Notes under the pieces: model-generated
The model's input: the letters and a program-made list of their open reading frames with translations, nothing else
What the model was told of the DNA's origin: nothing
Database searches by the model: none
Part shown: positions 25,265-33,836 of the stretch, piece by piece
Numbering within the stretch: position 1 is the first letter of the stretch
Layout of the letters: each line of letters starts with the position of its first letter
NCBI GenBank assembly: GCA_042701975.1
Contig: CP170561.1
Coordinates: 558,001-622,000, forward strand
Reading direction: 5' to 3'
Source of the DNA: JAFALK01 sp042701975
Lineage (GTDB): Bacteria > Pseudomonadota > Gammaproteobacteria > Burkholderiales > Burkholderiaceae_C
Length of the DNA: 64,000 bases
Program-made: the position numbers and the translations under genes

Positions 25265-27562
25265 CTAACGGGCCGCTCCAGCGTCAGCGACGGCCAACGC
25301 CGTCATGTTCACGATCCGCCGCACCGTGGCCGAAGGCGTGAGGATGTGCACCGGCGCCGCGCTGCCCAGGAGGATCGGGCCGACGGTCTTGCCGCTGCCG
25401 CTGCTGATCTTCAGCACGTTGAACAAGATGTTGGCCGAATCCAGCGTGGGCAGCACCAGCAGGTTGGCCGAGCCTTCCAGGCGGCTGTCGGGCAGGAAGG
25501 TGGCGCGCACGGCAGCCGAGAGCGCGGCGTCGCCGTGCATCTCGCCTTCGCTCTCCACCTGCGGGTGCGCAGCGGCGAACAGCTCGTGGGCGCGGCGCAT
25601 CTTCACGGCGGACGGCCGCTTGCTGGAGCCGAACATCGAGTGCGAGACAAACGCCACCTTGGGCGGCAGGCCGAAGCGCAGCAGCTCCTCGGAAGCCATG
25701 GCGGCGATCTCGGCCAGCGTTTCGGCGTCGGGCTCGTCGTTGACGTAGGTGTCCGTCAGGAAGAGCGTGCCCTCTTCCATCATCACGGCGTTCATCGTGG
25801 CGAAGTGCTTGGCGCCGGCACGCAGGCCGATCAGGTCCTGCACATGCTCGAAGTGGCCGTCGAAGCGGCCGACCATGCCGCAGATCATCGCGTCGGCATC
25901 GCCCAGGTGGATGGCCAGCGCGCCGATCACGGTGCTGGAGCGCCGCACCGTGGCCTTGGCCATCTCGGGCGTGACGCCGTTGCGGCCCATGATGCGGTGA
26001 TAGGTCTCCCAGTACTGGCGGAAACGCGCGTCGTTGTTCGGGTCGATCACTTCCACGTCCGTGCCCGGCTTGAGCCTCAGGCCGGCGCGCTCGATGCGCA
26101 TCGCGATCACATCCGGCCGGCCAATCAGCACCGGCTTGGCCAGTCCCTCGTCCAGCACAACCTGCACGGCGCGCAGCACGCGCTCGTCCTCGCCTTCGGC
26201 AAAGATCACCCGCTTCGGGCTGGCCTTGGCGGCGGCAAAGACCGGGCGCATGAACATGCCCGTTTGGTAGACGAAGCGGCCGAGCTCCTGGCGATAAGCC
26301 TCCAGATCGGCGATGGGCCGTGTGGCCACGCCCGACTCGGCGGCGGCCTGCGCCACTGCAGGGGCAATGCGCAGGATCAGGCGCGCATCGAAAGGCTTGG
26401 GGATCAGATAGTCCGGGCCGAAGGCCAGCTCCTGGCCGGCATAGGCGGCGGCCACTTCATCGCTGGTCTCGGCCTTGGCCAGCGCGGCGATCTCGCGCAC
26501 GCAGGCCAGCTTCATCGCCTCGGTGATCTTGGTGGCACCGCAATCCAGTGCGCCGCGGAAGATGTACGGGAAGCAGAGCACGTTGTTGACCTGGTTCGGA
26601 TAGTCCGAACGGCCCGTGGCGATGATGCAGTCCGGCCGCGCGGCCTTGGCCAGCTCGGGGCGGATCTCCGGCTCCGGATTGGCCAGCGCCAGGATGATGG
26701 GCTGGTCGGCCATGGTCTTGACCATCTCGCCCGTCAGCACGCCCGCGGTGGAGCAGCCCAGGAACACGTCGGCGCCAGCCACCACCTCGGCCAGCGTGGT
26801 GGCGCTGGTCTTCTGGCAGTAGCGCTGCTTGGATTCGTCGAGCTTGTCGCCACGGCCTTCACGGATCACGCCCTTGGAATCGACGGCGAAGATGTTCTCG
26901 CGCTTCACGCCCAGGCCCACCATCACGTCCAGGCAGGCGATGGCCGCCGCGCCCGCGCCGGAGGCCACGAGCTTGACCTTGCCGATGTCCTTGCCCACCA
27001 GCTCCAGGCCGTTGAGCAGAGCGGCGGCGCTGATGATGGCCGTGCCGTGCTGGTCGTCGTGGAAGACCGGGATGTTCATCCGCTCGCGCAGCTTCTTCTC
27101 GATGTAGAAGCACTCGGGAGCCTTGATGTCCTCCAGGTTCACGCCGCCCAGCGTGGGCTCCAGCGCCGCGATGATCTCCACCAGCTTGTCCGGATCGCGC
27201 TCGGCCAGTTCGATGTCGAACACATCGATGCCGGCGAACTTCTTGAACAGACAGCCCTTGCCCTCCATCACCGGCTTGGCGGCCAGCGGGCCAATGTCGC
27301 CCAGGCCCAGCACCGCCGTGCCGTTGGTGACCACGCCGACGAGATTGCCGCGCGAGGTGTAGTCGGCGGCCAGCGTCGGATCGGCCTCAATGTCCAGGCA
27401 CGGGTAGGCCACGCCGGGCGAATAGGCGAGCGAGAGATCGCGCTGGTTGGAGAGTGCCTTGGTCGGCGTGACGGAAATCTTGCCGCGCGTCGGGGCGCGG
27501 TGATAGTCGAGCGCGGCTTCGCGCAGGGCAGCTTCGGCCGGCGACAAGGACTGCTTGTCCAT
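25265..27562 (-). CDS. maeB: NADP-dependent malic enzyme with phosphotransacetylase-like domain
   Basis: 765 residues. Decarboxylates malate to pyruvate. The N-terminal malic enzyme half (about 1-420) shows LAYSPGVAYPC, FHDDQHGTAIISAAALLNGL and the Rossmann loop VASGAGAAAIACLDVMV; the C-terminal half (about 430-765) is a phosphate acetyltransferase-like regulatory domain (VIFAEGEDERVLRAVQ, LIGRPDVI, ANLLVLPTLDSANI). In MaeB this second domain is regulatory (acetyl-CoA) and not catalytic. GAGGAGA precedes ATG 27562. Confidence 0.95.
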   Translation of the reverse strand: MDKQSLSPAEAALREAALDYHRAPTRGKISVTPTKALSNQRDLSLAYSPGVAYPCLDIEADPTLAADYTSRGNLVGVVTNGTAVLGLGDIGPLAAKPVMEGKGCLFKKFAGIDVFDIELAERDPDKLVEIIAALEPTLGGVNLEDIKAPECFYIEKKLRERMNIPVFHDDQHGTAIISAAALLNGLELVGKDIGKVKLVASGAGAAAIACLDVMVGLGVKRENIFAVDSKGVIREGRGDKLDESKQRYCQKTSATTLAEVVAGADVFLGCSTAGVLTGEMVKTMADQPIILALANPEPEIRPELAKAARPDCIIATGRSDYPNQVNNVLCFPYIFRGALDCGATKITEAMKLACVREIAALAKAETSDEVAAAYAGQELAFGPDYLIPKPFDARLILRIAPAVAQAAAESGVATRPIADLEAYRQELGRFVYQTGMFMRPVFAAAKASPKRVIFAEGEDERVLRAVQVVLDEGLAKPVLIGRPDVIAMRIERAGLRLKPGTDVEVIDPNNDARFRQYWETYHRIMGRNGVTPEMAKATVRRSSTVIGALAIHLGDADAMICGMVGRFDGHFEHVQDLIGLRAGAKHFATMNAVMMEEGTLFLTDTYVNDEPDAETLAEIAAMASEELLRFGLPPKVAFVSHSMFGSSKRPSAVKMRRAHELFAAAHPQVESEGEMHGDAALSAAVRATFLPDSRLEGSANLLVLPTLDSANILFNVLKISSGSGKTVGPILLGSAAPVHILTPSATVRRIVNMTALAVADAGAAR

Positions 27563-27660
27563 GGCGTATCTCCTCGTGTTCTGGGGGATGCGAGGTTACG
27601 CCGATAGGGCCCCGATGGCGATGCCTCAATGCTTCGGCGATATGCAGGCTTGGCATGGGG

Positions 27661-27680
27661 CCTGCGTGGAACTACGCAGG
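27661..27680. promoter_or_regulatory. 20-bp inverted repeat between maeB and pstS
   Basis: CCTGCGT-GGAACT-ACGCAGG, perfect 7-bp arms, in the 216-bp divergent control region. It lies 99 bp from the maeB start and 99 bp from the pstS start. It could be an operator or a hairpin; it is not a Pho box. Confidence 0.4.
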
Positions 27681-27735
27681 AGAGCCCGAGCGTTTCCATT
27701 CGTAAGCGGTTCACAAAACCGCATCACGTGCTTCC

Positions 27736-27741
27736 TAGAAT
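27736..27741 (+). promoter_or_regulatory. Candidate -10 box of pstS
   Basis: TAGAAT at 27736-27741, about 38 bases before ATG 27779. TTCACA at 27710-27715 is the nearest -35-like hexamer but the 20-base spacing is long. No good Pho box was seen. Confidence 0.35.
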
Positions 27742-27778
27742 CGCGCGCGAATTTCCCTTCCCCGACGCCCTCCTCCTG

Positions 27779-28843
27779 ATGCCCTTCCTGCCTGCCCGCC
27801 TCCTGCCCTGCCTGCTCAGCGCGATCACCCTCACCGCCTCTCTCGCCACGACCGCCCACGCCGAAGTGACCGGCGCCGGCGCCACCTTCCGCTCGCTGGT
27901 GTACGCCCGCTGGGCCGAGGCCTACCAGAAGACGTCCGGCGGCGTGGCCGTCAGCTACAAGCCGACCGGCTCGGGCGACGGCGTCAAGCAGATCAGTGCC
28001 CGCAGCGTCGGCTTCGGCGGCAGCGATTCGCCCTTGTCGGCCGAAGAGCTCGCCAAGCGGCGCTTGGTCCAGATCCCGATGCTGGTCGGTGGCGTCGTGC
28101 CCGTGGTCAACCTGCCCGGTGTGCCCGAAGGCAAGCTGCGCCTGACCGGCGAAGTGCTGGCCGACATCGAAGCCGGCCGCATCAAAACCTGGAACGACAT
28201 CCGCCTCGTCGTGCTGAACTCCGGCCAGACGCTGCCGGCCCTGCCGATCCGCCGTGTCGTGCGCGCCGAGAAGTCCGGCACCACCGAAGGTTTAACGCGT
28301 TACCTGAGCGCAGTCTCGCGCGTCTTCGCCGCCGAGGTGGGTGTGAGCCAGCTGCCGACCTGGCCCGGTGAAGTGGAACGCGCCGAAGGCAACGACGGCA
28401 TGGTCAAGGCCATCAAGGCCACGCCGGGCGCCATCGGCTACGCCAGCTTCGACCGTGTGCAGCAGGCGCACCTGAACGCCGTGCGCCTGCGCAATGCCGA
28501 CGGTGAATGGGTGGCCGCAAGCGAAGCGGGCTTTCGCTCGGCCATCGCCGCCAGCGATCTGGCCCGCCAAGGCGACGACCTCGCACCGCTGATCGACCGC
28601 CCCGGCGCCGAAAGCTGGCCGATCACAATGACCAGCTTCGTGCTCATCGACGCCCGCCCCGCCAAAAGCGAAGCCGCTGGCCCGGTGATGCGCTTCCTCT
28701 ACTGGAGCTTCATGCACGGCGACGACCTGACCAAAGGCACTGGCTTCGCGCCGCTGCCGGTCAAGCTGCAATCGAAGCTGGCCGCGCGCTTCAGCGCAGT
28801 GCGCTCACAGGATGGGAAGGTGCCGGACTATCAGGTGCTGTGA
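27779..28843 (+). CDS. pstS: Phosphate ABC transporter substrate-binding protein (PstS-like), stand-alone
   Basis: 354 residues with a Sec signal (LLPCLLSAITLTASLATTAHA, cleaved near residue 29). The mature start EVTGAGATFRSLVYARWAEA, SYKPTGSGDGVKQ and VGFGGSDSPLS are the phosphate-binding loops of PstS. It ought to deliver periplasmic phosphate to PstCAB, but no pstC, pstA or pstB follows; the next gene is an unrelated GFA protein on the other strand. It may feed a transporter encoded elsewhere or act as a sensor. ATG 27779 chosen because it directly precedes the signal peptide. Confidence 0.88.
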   Translation: MPFLPARLLPCLLSAITLTASLATTAHAEVTGAGATFRSLVYARWAEAYQKTSGGVAVSYKPTGSGDGVKQISARSVGFGGSDSPLSAEELAKRRLVQIPMLVGGVVPVVNLPGVPEGKLRLTGEVLADIEAGRIKTWNDIRLVVLNSGQTLPALPIRRVVRAEKSGTTEGLTRYLSAVSRVFAAEVGVSQLPTWPGEVERAEGNDGMVKAIKATPGAIGYASFDRVQQAHLNAVRLRNADGEWVAASEAGFRSAIAASDLARQGDDLAPLIDRPGAESWPITMTSFVLIDARPAKSEAAGPVMRFLYWSFMHGDDLTKGTGFAPLPVKLQSKLAARFSAVRSQDGKVPDYQVL

Positions 28844-28850
28844 GAGGCAC

Positions 28851-29321
28851 TCAGCCGTTTGACGACAGCAAGGCCTGCCTGCGGGCCAGGCTTTCCGCGG
28901 GCCAATACCGCTCCCGGTCGTAATAGACCTCCACCGCCGGCACGGCCGGTGGCAGGATCACCCAGGCCTGCTTGCTGCGCGTGAAGATGTGGATGTCCGG
29001 CGGCAGCGCGTCGGGGTCATCGAGCGTGCCCACGCGCACGAAGGCCACGTGGCGGCCGTTGCCCGAATAATGGCTCCACAACGCGATGCGGCAATGCGGG
29101 CAGCGGGCGATCAGTTGGCCCTTGCCGCTTTCGCTGGGCGTATCGATCAGCTCAGGCGCCCCGCCCAGCAGCTGCAGGCGTTCGGCCTCGATCATGGCGT
29201 TGATCGCGAAGGCTGAGCCGCTCTCGCGCTGACACCAGCGACAGTGGCAGCAATGCACGAAGAGCGGCCGGCTGGAGAGCCGGTAGCGGACCTGCCCGCA
29301 GTCGCAGCCGCCGTCAAACAT
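28851..29321 (-). CDS. GFA family zinc-binding protein
   Basis: 156 residues from ATG 29321. The GFA (glutathione-dependent formaldehyde-activating-like, PF04828) fold is marked by zinc Cys sets CDCGQ, CCHCRWCQ and CPHC. Most members have no proven enzyme activity. TTG 29342, overlapping the pgk stop, is an alternative start that adds seven residues. It lies 17 bp after pgk on the same strand. Confidence 0.83.
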   Translation of the reverse strand: MFDGGCDCGQVRYRLSSRPLFVHCCHCRWCQRESGSAFAINAMIEAERLQLLGGAPELIDTPSESGKGQLIARCPHCRIALWSHYSGNGRHVAFVRVGTLDDPDALPPDIHIFTRSKQAWVILPPAVPAVEVYYDRERYWPAESLARRQALLSSNG

Positions 29322-29338
29322 AGGCGTTAGCCTGCGGC

Positions 29339-30532
29339 TCAACCGGCCGCGCGCTTGGCCAGAATCTCGAACGCCGGCAAGGTCTTGCCTTCCAGCACTT
29401 CGAGGAAGGCGCCGCCGCCGGTGGAGATGTAGCCCACGTCCTTCTCGATGCCGTACTTGGCAATGGCGGCCAGCGTGTCGCCGCCGCCAGCGATGGAGAA
29501 GGCGCTCGACGCGGCGATGGCGCGCGCGATGGTTTCCGTGCCGTGGGCGAAGGCGTCGAACTCGAACACGCCGACCGGGCCGTTCCAGACGATGGTGCCG
29601 GCAGCCTTGAGCTGTTCGGCCAGGATGGCGGCGGTCTTGGGGCCGATGTCGAGGATGAGGTCGTCGTCGGCCACTTCGTTGGCGGCCTTGACGGTGGCGG
29701 GCGCGTCGGCGGAGAAGGCCTTGGCGCAGACCACGTCCACGGGGATCGGCACTTCAGCGCCGCGCGCCTTCATCGACTCGATCACGGCCTTGGCGTCACC
29801 GATCAGGTCGGGCTCGGCCAGGCTCTTGCCGATCTTCAGGCCGGCGGCCAGCATGAAGGTGTTGGCGATGCCACCGCCGACGATCAGGCCATCGACGTTC
29901 TTGGACAGCGATTGCAGGATGGTCAGCTTGGTCGAGACCTTGGAGCCGGCGACGATGGCCACGAGCGGGCGCTTCGGGGCGGCCAGGGCCTTGGTGATGG
30001 CGTCGATCTCGGCCGCCAGCAGCGGGCCGGCGCAGGCGATCTTGGCGAACTGGGCGATGCCGTAGGTCGTGCCCTCGGCGCGGTGCGCGGTGCCAAAGGC
30101 GTCGTTGACGTAGATGTCGCACAGGGCGGCCATCTTCTTCGCCAGCTCTTCGCTGTTCTTCTTCTCGCCCTTGTTGACGCGGCAGTTCTCCAGCAGCACG
30201 ACCTGGCCAGGCTTCACCTCGACGCCGTCGACCCAGTGGGCCACCAGCGGCACATCGCAACCCAGCAGCTCGGACAGACGCTTGGCCACCGGTGCCAGCG
30301 AATCCTCGGGCTTGAACTCACCCTCGGTCGGGCGACCCAGGTGGGAGGTGACCATCACGGCCGCGCCAGCATCCAGCGCCGCGCGGATCGCGGGGGCCGA
30401 GGCGCGCACGCGGGTGTCCTCGGTGATGTTGCCGGCGTCGTCCTGCGGCACGTTGAGGTCGGCGCGGATAAAGACGCGTTGGCCGGTGACTTTGCCGGCG
30501 GCGATCAGGTCGGTGAAGCGGAGGACGTTCAT
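29339..30532 (-). CDS. pgk: Phosphoglycerate kinase
   Basis: 397 residues. Transfers phosphate between 1,3-bisphosphoglycerate and ADP. RVFIRADLNVPQDD, VTSHLGRPTEG, VLLENCRVNKGEKKNSEEL and the C-terminal ISTGGGAFLEVLEGKTLP are diagnostic. Start chosen at ATG 30532 (MNVLRFTDL). No Shine-Dalgarno precedes it; instead a T-run and a long hairpin (30541-30579) abut the start, suggesting regulation of expression at this point. Usually linked to pyk-fba in this group; here the two are separated by maeB, pstS and GFA genes. Confidence 0.95.
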   Translation of the reverse strand: MNVLRFTDLIAAGKVTGQRVFIRADLNVPQDDAGNITEDTRVRASAPAIRAALDAGAAVMVTSHLGRPTEGEFKPEDSLAPVAKRLSELLGCDVPLVAHWVDGVEVKPGQVVLLENCRVNKGEKKNSEELAKKMAALCDIYVNDAFGTAHRAEGTTYGIAQFAKIACAGPLLAAEIDAITKALAAPKRPLVAIVAGSKVSTKLTILQSLSKNVDGLIVGGGIANTFMLAAGLKIGKSLAEPDLIGDAKAVIESMKARGAEVPIPVDVVCAKAFSADAPATVKAANEVADDDLILDIGPKTAAILAEQLKAAGTIVWNGPVGVFEFDAFAHGTETIARAIAASSAFSIAGGGDTLAAIAKYGIEKDVGYISTGGGAFLEVLEGKTLPAFEILAKRAAG

Positions 30533-30535
30533 GAT

Positions 30536-30579
30536 GAAAAAAGCTCGCGTGGGTTCTGGATACAAAACCCCGCGAGCTT
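30536..30579 (-). promoter_or_regulatory. Terminator-like hairpin directly before pgk
   Basis: On the minus strand AAGCTCGCG, GGGTT, a 10-base loop, AACCC, (A) and CGCGAGCTT form a 14-bp stem with one bulged base, followed by TTTT and CATC and then the pgk ATG. It has the form of an intrinsic terminator or attenuator for transcription coming from the GIN-domain gene or from a promoter upstream of pgk. Confidence 0.6.
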
Positions 30580-30653
30580 ACCAACCGCCGCCGGTTACGG
30601 CGACGGAACGTCGTTCACCTTGATTCCTTCTTGTTGTTCCTTCGGTCCGAAGA

Positions 30654-31394
30654 TCAGTTGATCTTGCGGACCTTGCCGCTGCCGGCGATGGAGGTGCTGA
30701 TCTCGGGCGAGCCAACGTAGCTCACGTCGCCGGCGCCGGCCACGGAAACATGCAGCTTCTTCGCCGCGTTGACCACCACATCGCCGCTGCCAGCGATCGA
30801 GACCTTGGCTTCGTCGGCCGGCATGTCGCGCAGCTTCACGTCACCGGAGCCGGCCACCGAGACCTTGAGCTCGCCGGTTTTGCCGCTGCCGCTGACATCG
30901 CCGCTGCCGGACACGGAAACGCCCAGGCGCTCGCTCTGCAGGCTGTCGAACTTCAGATCGCCGGAGCCGGAGATGCTCATCTCGACGGCACCCGTTTTCA
31001 TGGGCTCCACCTTGACGTCGCCGCTGCCGGCGATCGAGACCAGGCGCATCTGCGGCATGTCCACCAGCAGCTGCGGCGTGTTGCTGGGGCTGATGTTGTA
31101 GCCGCGCTTGACGCTGATCTCCAGAGTGTGGCCAGAGATCTTCGTTTCGATCAGCGGCAGGATGTTCTTGTCGGTCTTGATCTCGATCTTGTTGCTGCTG
31201 GACTGGCGGATCACGATCTTGAAATCGCCGCTCGTGGCCACGCCGTCGAAGGCGCCGGGTTCGCGGGTTTCACTGACGATCTCGCCCGAACCCTTGACGC
31301 GCTCACGGTTGCCCCAGCTCCAGTCATGGGCCTGTGCAGCGCCGGCAACGAGGGCGGTGGCGGTGAGGGCGAGGAAGAGGCGACGCTTTTGCAT
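30654..31394 (-). CDS. Secreted GIN-domain (DUF2807) beta-helix protein
   Basis: 246 residues with a signal peptide (MQKRRLFLALTATALVAGAA, cleaved after AQA). The mature protein is a DUF2807/putative auto-transporter adhesin head GIN domain: an opening GVATSGDFKIVIRQSSSNKI, then at least five rungs each ending SGSGDV, AGSGDV or AGAGDV, as expected of a small parallel beta-helix. Role unknown; probably periplasmic or surface. CGGAG precedes ATG 31394. A terminator-like hairpin lies about 75 bp downstream, before pgk. Confidence 0.82.
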   Translation of the reverse strand: MQKRRLFLALTATALVAGAAQAHDWSWGNRERVKGSGEIVSETREPGAFDGVATSGDFKIVIRQSSSNKIEIKTDKNILPLIETKISGHTLEISVKRGYNISPSNTPQLLVDMPQMRLVSIAGSGDVKVEPMKTGAVEMSISGSGDLKFDSLQSERLGVSVSGSGDVSGSGKTGELKVSVAGSGDVKLRDMPADEAKVSIAGSGDVVVNAAKKLHVSVAGAGDVSYVGSPEISTSIAGSGKVRKIN

Positions 31395-31547
31395 GATCAG
31401 GGCTCCGTGTTGTTCATTGAGGACGGAGCGGATGATGCTGCGCTGGCCGTCGGCCTGACAGCGTAACGCGACGGATTGCAGGAACGGCGGGCTGAGCTGC
31501 GCCTGCCGTGCGCCCAGCGGACGCGCGCCCTTGCGACTCAACGGGCG

Positions 31548-31964
31548 TCAGTGGCCCTTGGTCTTTTCCGCAGGCTTGTCTGCGGGCTTGTCAGCAGCTT
31601 TGTCCGTGGCCTTGTCGGCGGTCTTGTCCGCCGCCGGCTTGGCGCCGTCCTCATCGTCGGTGGCCGGTGCACCACTGGCGCCGCGCGTCACGACGGGCGC
31701 CGTGCCTTCGAGCTTGTTGTCGCGCATGTACTGGTCCATCTCCATCCAGCCGGCGTAGACGGCGGCCTTGTTGGCCTTGGGATTGAGGGTGTAGCAGTCC
31801 TCGATGGCACGCAGCGCATTGCGGCAGGCGCCGCCCACCGCCTTGGCATCGGCTTCCTTGCGGGCGGCGATGGTGGCGGGGGTGTCGATGCCGAGCTTGT
31901 CACAGCCGGCCAGCGGCAGGGCCATGACGACAAGGGCGAGCGAAGGCAGGGCGAGGAGGCGCAT
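31548..31964 (-). CDS. Small lipoprotein with a tetrapeptide-repeat tail
   Basis: 138 residues. Lipobox LPLAGC follows a hydrophobic signal, with the Cys near residue 21. The middle has two or three Cys-containing helices (ACRNALRAIEDCYTLNP) and an aromatic segment; the C-terminus is six tetrapeptides of the form xADK or PAEK encoded by 12-bp repeats (31563-31634). The charged, flexible tail might tether to peptidoglycan or act as a spacer. Not a family I recognise. It follows htpX on the same strand with a 20-bp gap; TTG 31988 would be a longer start overlapping htpX. Confidence 0.65.
   Translation of the reverse strand: MRLLALPSLALVVMALPLAGCDKLGIDTPATIAARKEADAKAVGGACRNALRAIEDCYTLNPKANKAAVYAGWMEMDQYMRDNKLEGTAPVVTRGASGAPATDDEDGAKPAADKTADKATDKAADKPADKPAEKTKGH
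31563..31634. repeat. Six 12-bp tandem repeats encoding xADK units
   Basis: Plus-strand units CTTTTCCGCAGG, CTTGTCTGCGGG, CTTGTCAGCAGC, TTTGTCCGTGGC, CTTGTCGGCGGT and CTTGTCCGCCGC. On the minus strand they encode AADK, TADK, ATDK, AADK, PADK, PAEK. Copy changes by slippage would stay in frame. Confidence 0.75.
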
Positions 31965-31984
31965 ATCCCCCCAGTATCGGCCCT

Positions 31985-32836
31985 TCAAGCCCGACCTTGA
32001 GCCATGGCCATCAGCCGGGCCACGCGCTCCTCGGTCGAAGGGTGGGTGGAGAACAGCCCGGACAGCCCGCCGCCGGAGAGCGGATTCATGATCATCATCT
32101 GGGCGGTTTCCGGGTGGCGCTCGGTCGCTTCCAGCGGAATGCCCTGGGCCAGGCGGTGGATCTTCTGCAAGGCGGAAGCCAGCGCCGCCGGATCGCCGGA
32201 GATCTCGGCACCGCCACGGTCGGCCTCGAATTCGCGGGCGCGGCTGATGGCCATCTGGATCAGGCTGGCAGCCAGCGGGGCGAGCAGCGCCACGAGGATG
32301 CCCGCCAGCGGGTTCGCCGGGCGGCCGTTCTCGTCCCTGCCGCCGAAGAACATGGCGAAGTTGGCCAGCATGGAGATGGCACCGGCCATGGTGGCGCTGA
32401 CGGTGGAGATCAGGATGTCGCGGTGCTTCACGTGGGCCAGCTCGTGCGCCATCACGCCGCGCAGTTCGCGTTCGGACAGCGCCCGCAGGATGCCGGTCGT
32501 GGCGGCCACGGCAGCGTTTTCCGGGTTGCGGCCGGTGGCGAAGGCGTTGGGCGCGTCTTCCTCGATCAGGTAGACGCGCGGCATCGGCAGCTCGGCCTTG
32601 CCCGCCAGCTCCTGGACCATGCGGTAGAACTGCGGCGCCGTGGAGGCATCGACCTCGCGGGCGTTGTACATCTTCAGCACCATGGTGTCGGAGAACCAGT
32701 AGCTGAAGAAGTTCATGCCCAGGGCGACCATGAGCGCGATCATCATGCCGGTGCGGCCGCCGATCAGGCCGCCGACGGCCATGAACAGCGCCGTGATGGC
32801 GGCCATCAGGACGGCGGTCTTGAAGAGGTTGAACAT
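31985..32836 (-). CDS. htpX: Membrane zinc metalloprotease HtpX
   Basis: 283 residues. M48 family inner-membrane protease that degrades misfolded membrane proteins alongside FtsH. Two N-terminal transmembrane helices (about 7-27 and 29-50), zinc motif HELAHVKH at 131-138, third ligand Glu in REFEADRGGAEIS, and two further hydrophobic segments. AAGGAGACCC precedes the ATG. It follows def-fmt on the same strand, 60 bp after fmt. Confidence 0.95.
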   Translation of the reverse strand: MFNLFKTAVLMAAITALFMAVGGLIGGRTGMMIALMVALGMNFFSYWFSDTMVLKMYNAREVDASTAPQFYRMVQELAGKAELPMPRVYLIEEDAPNAFATGRNPENAAVAATTGILRALSERELRGVMAHELAHVKHRDILISTVSATMAGAISMLANFAMFFGGRDENGRPANPLAGILVALLAPLAASLIQMAISRAREFEADRGGAEISGDPAALASALQKIHRLAQGIPLEATERHPETAQMMIMNPLSGGGLSGLFSTHPSTEERVARLMAMAQGRA

Positions 32837-32896
32837 CGAATGGGTCTCCTTCGCCGCGAAGGTGGCGGTCAGATGCCGATTTTCAAGCCGCGCGCT

Positions 32897-33826
32897 TTAC
32901 GTGGGCTTAACGTTCGGCTTCAGCTCGACCAGGCGTGCCGGGAGGCGCTTGCCGCCAGCGCGCTGCAGTTCCAGCAGTTCAACGGCGCCCCGGCCGCAGG
33001 CCACGATGGGGCCTTCCGCACCCCGCCCGATCAATTCGCCAGCGACCCCGCCGCCGTCCGCAATGCGCACGCGCCAGACCTTGATCGCCTCGCCCCCGAA
33101 CTCGGCAACACCGCCCGGGAACGGATCGAAGGCGCGCAACCGGCGCTCGATCTGGGCGGCGTCCTGCGTCCAGTCGATGCGGCTCTCGGCCTTCTCGATC
33201 TTGTGGGCGTAGGTGATGCCTTCCGCAGGCTGCGGCTTGCGGATGAGCGTTTGGGCCTGCTGCAGCGCCTGGACGATCAATCGGCCACCCTGCGCAGCCA
33301 GCTTGTCGTGCAGGCGGGCCGTCGTGTCTTCGGGCGCGATGGGCAGGCTGTCGATCAGCAGCATGTCGCCCGTGTCCAGGCCCGCGTCCATCTGCATGAT
33401 GGTGATGCCCGTCTGGGCATCACCGGCCTCGATGGCCCGATGAATGGGCGCAGCACCCCGCCAGCGCGGCAGCAGCGAGGCGTGGATGTTCAGGCAGCCG
33501 CGTCTCGGCAGGTCCAGAACCCACTGCGGCAGGATCAGGCCATAGGCGGCCACGACCATCACCTCAGGCCGGGCAGCCAGCAGCGCCTCGCGCGCGGCGG
33601 CGGCATCGGCGGCGTACTTGCCATCGAGCTTCAAGCCCTGCGGCTGGGCCACCGGGATGCCATGCTGCAGCGCCAGCTGCTTGACCGGCGAAGCCTGCAG
33701 CTTCATGCCGCGGCCAGCCGGGCGGTCGGGCTGGGTCAGGACCAGGGGAACTTCATGGCCGGCCTCGATCAGCGCGGCCAGGGCAACGGCGGCGAACTCG
33801 GGCGTGCCCGCAAAGACGACTCTCAT
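32897..33826 (-). CDS. fmt: Methionyl-tRNA formyltransferase
   Basis: 309 residues. Formylates initiator Met-tRNA using 10-formyl-THF. MRVVFAGTPEFAAVALAALI, the catalytic NIHASLLPRWRGAAPIHRAI and the Asp of AGLDTGDML are present, followed by the C-terminal OB-like tRNA-binding domain (about 210-305). It starts 10 bases after def, as usual, so deformylase and formyltransferase are made together. It also connects to the folate genes at 4.9 and 7.2 kb by substrate. Confidence 0.96.
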   Translation of the reverse strand: MRVVFAGTPEFAAVALAALIEAGHEVPLVLTQPDRPAGRGMKLQASPVKQLALQHGIPVAQPQGLKLDGKYAADAAAAREALLAARPEVMVVAAYGLILPQWVLDLPRRGCLNIHASLLPRWRGAAPIHRAIEAGDAQTGITIMQMDAGLDTGDMLLIDSLPIAPEDTTARLHDKLAAQGGRLIVQALQQAQTLIRKPQPAEGITYAHKIEKAESRIDWTQDAAQIERRLRAFDPFPGGVAEFGGEAIKVWRVRIADGGGVAGELIGRGAEGPIVACGRGAVELLELQRAGGKRLPARLVELKPNVKPT

Positions 33827-33836
33827 GCGCCTCGCA

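Noticed and set aside
25346..27607. A 753-codon plus-strand open frame opposite maeB
   Set aside because: Antisense shadow; no signal, motif or ribosome site.
27700..27735. A Pho box before pstS
   Set aside because: No pair of CTGTCAT-like half sites with 4-bp spacing could be found.
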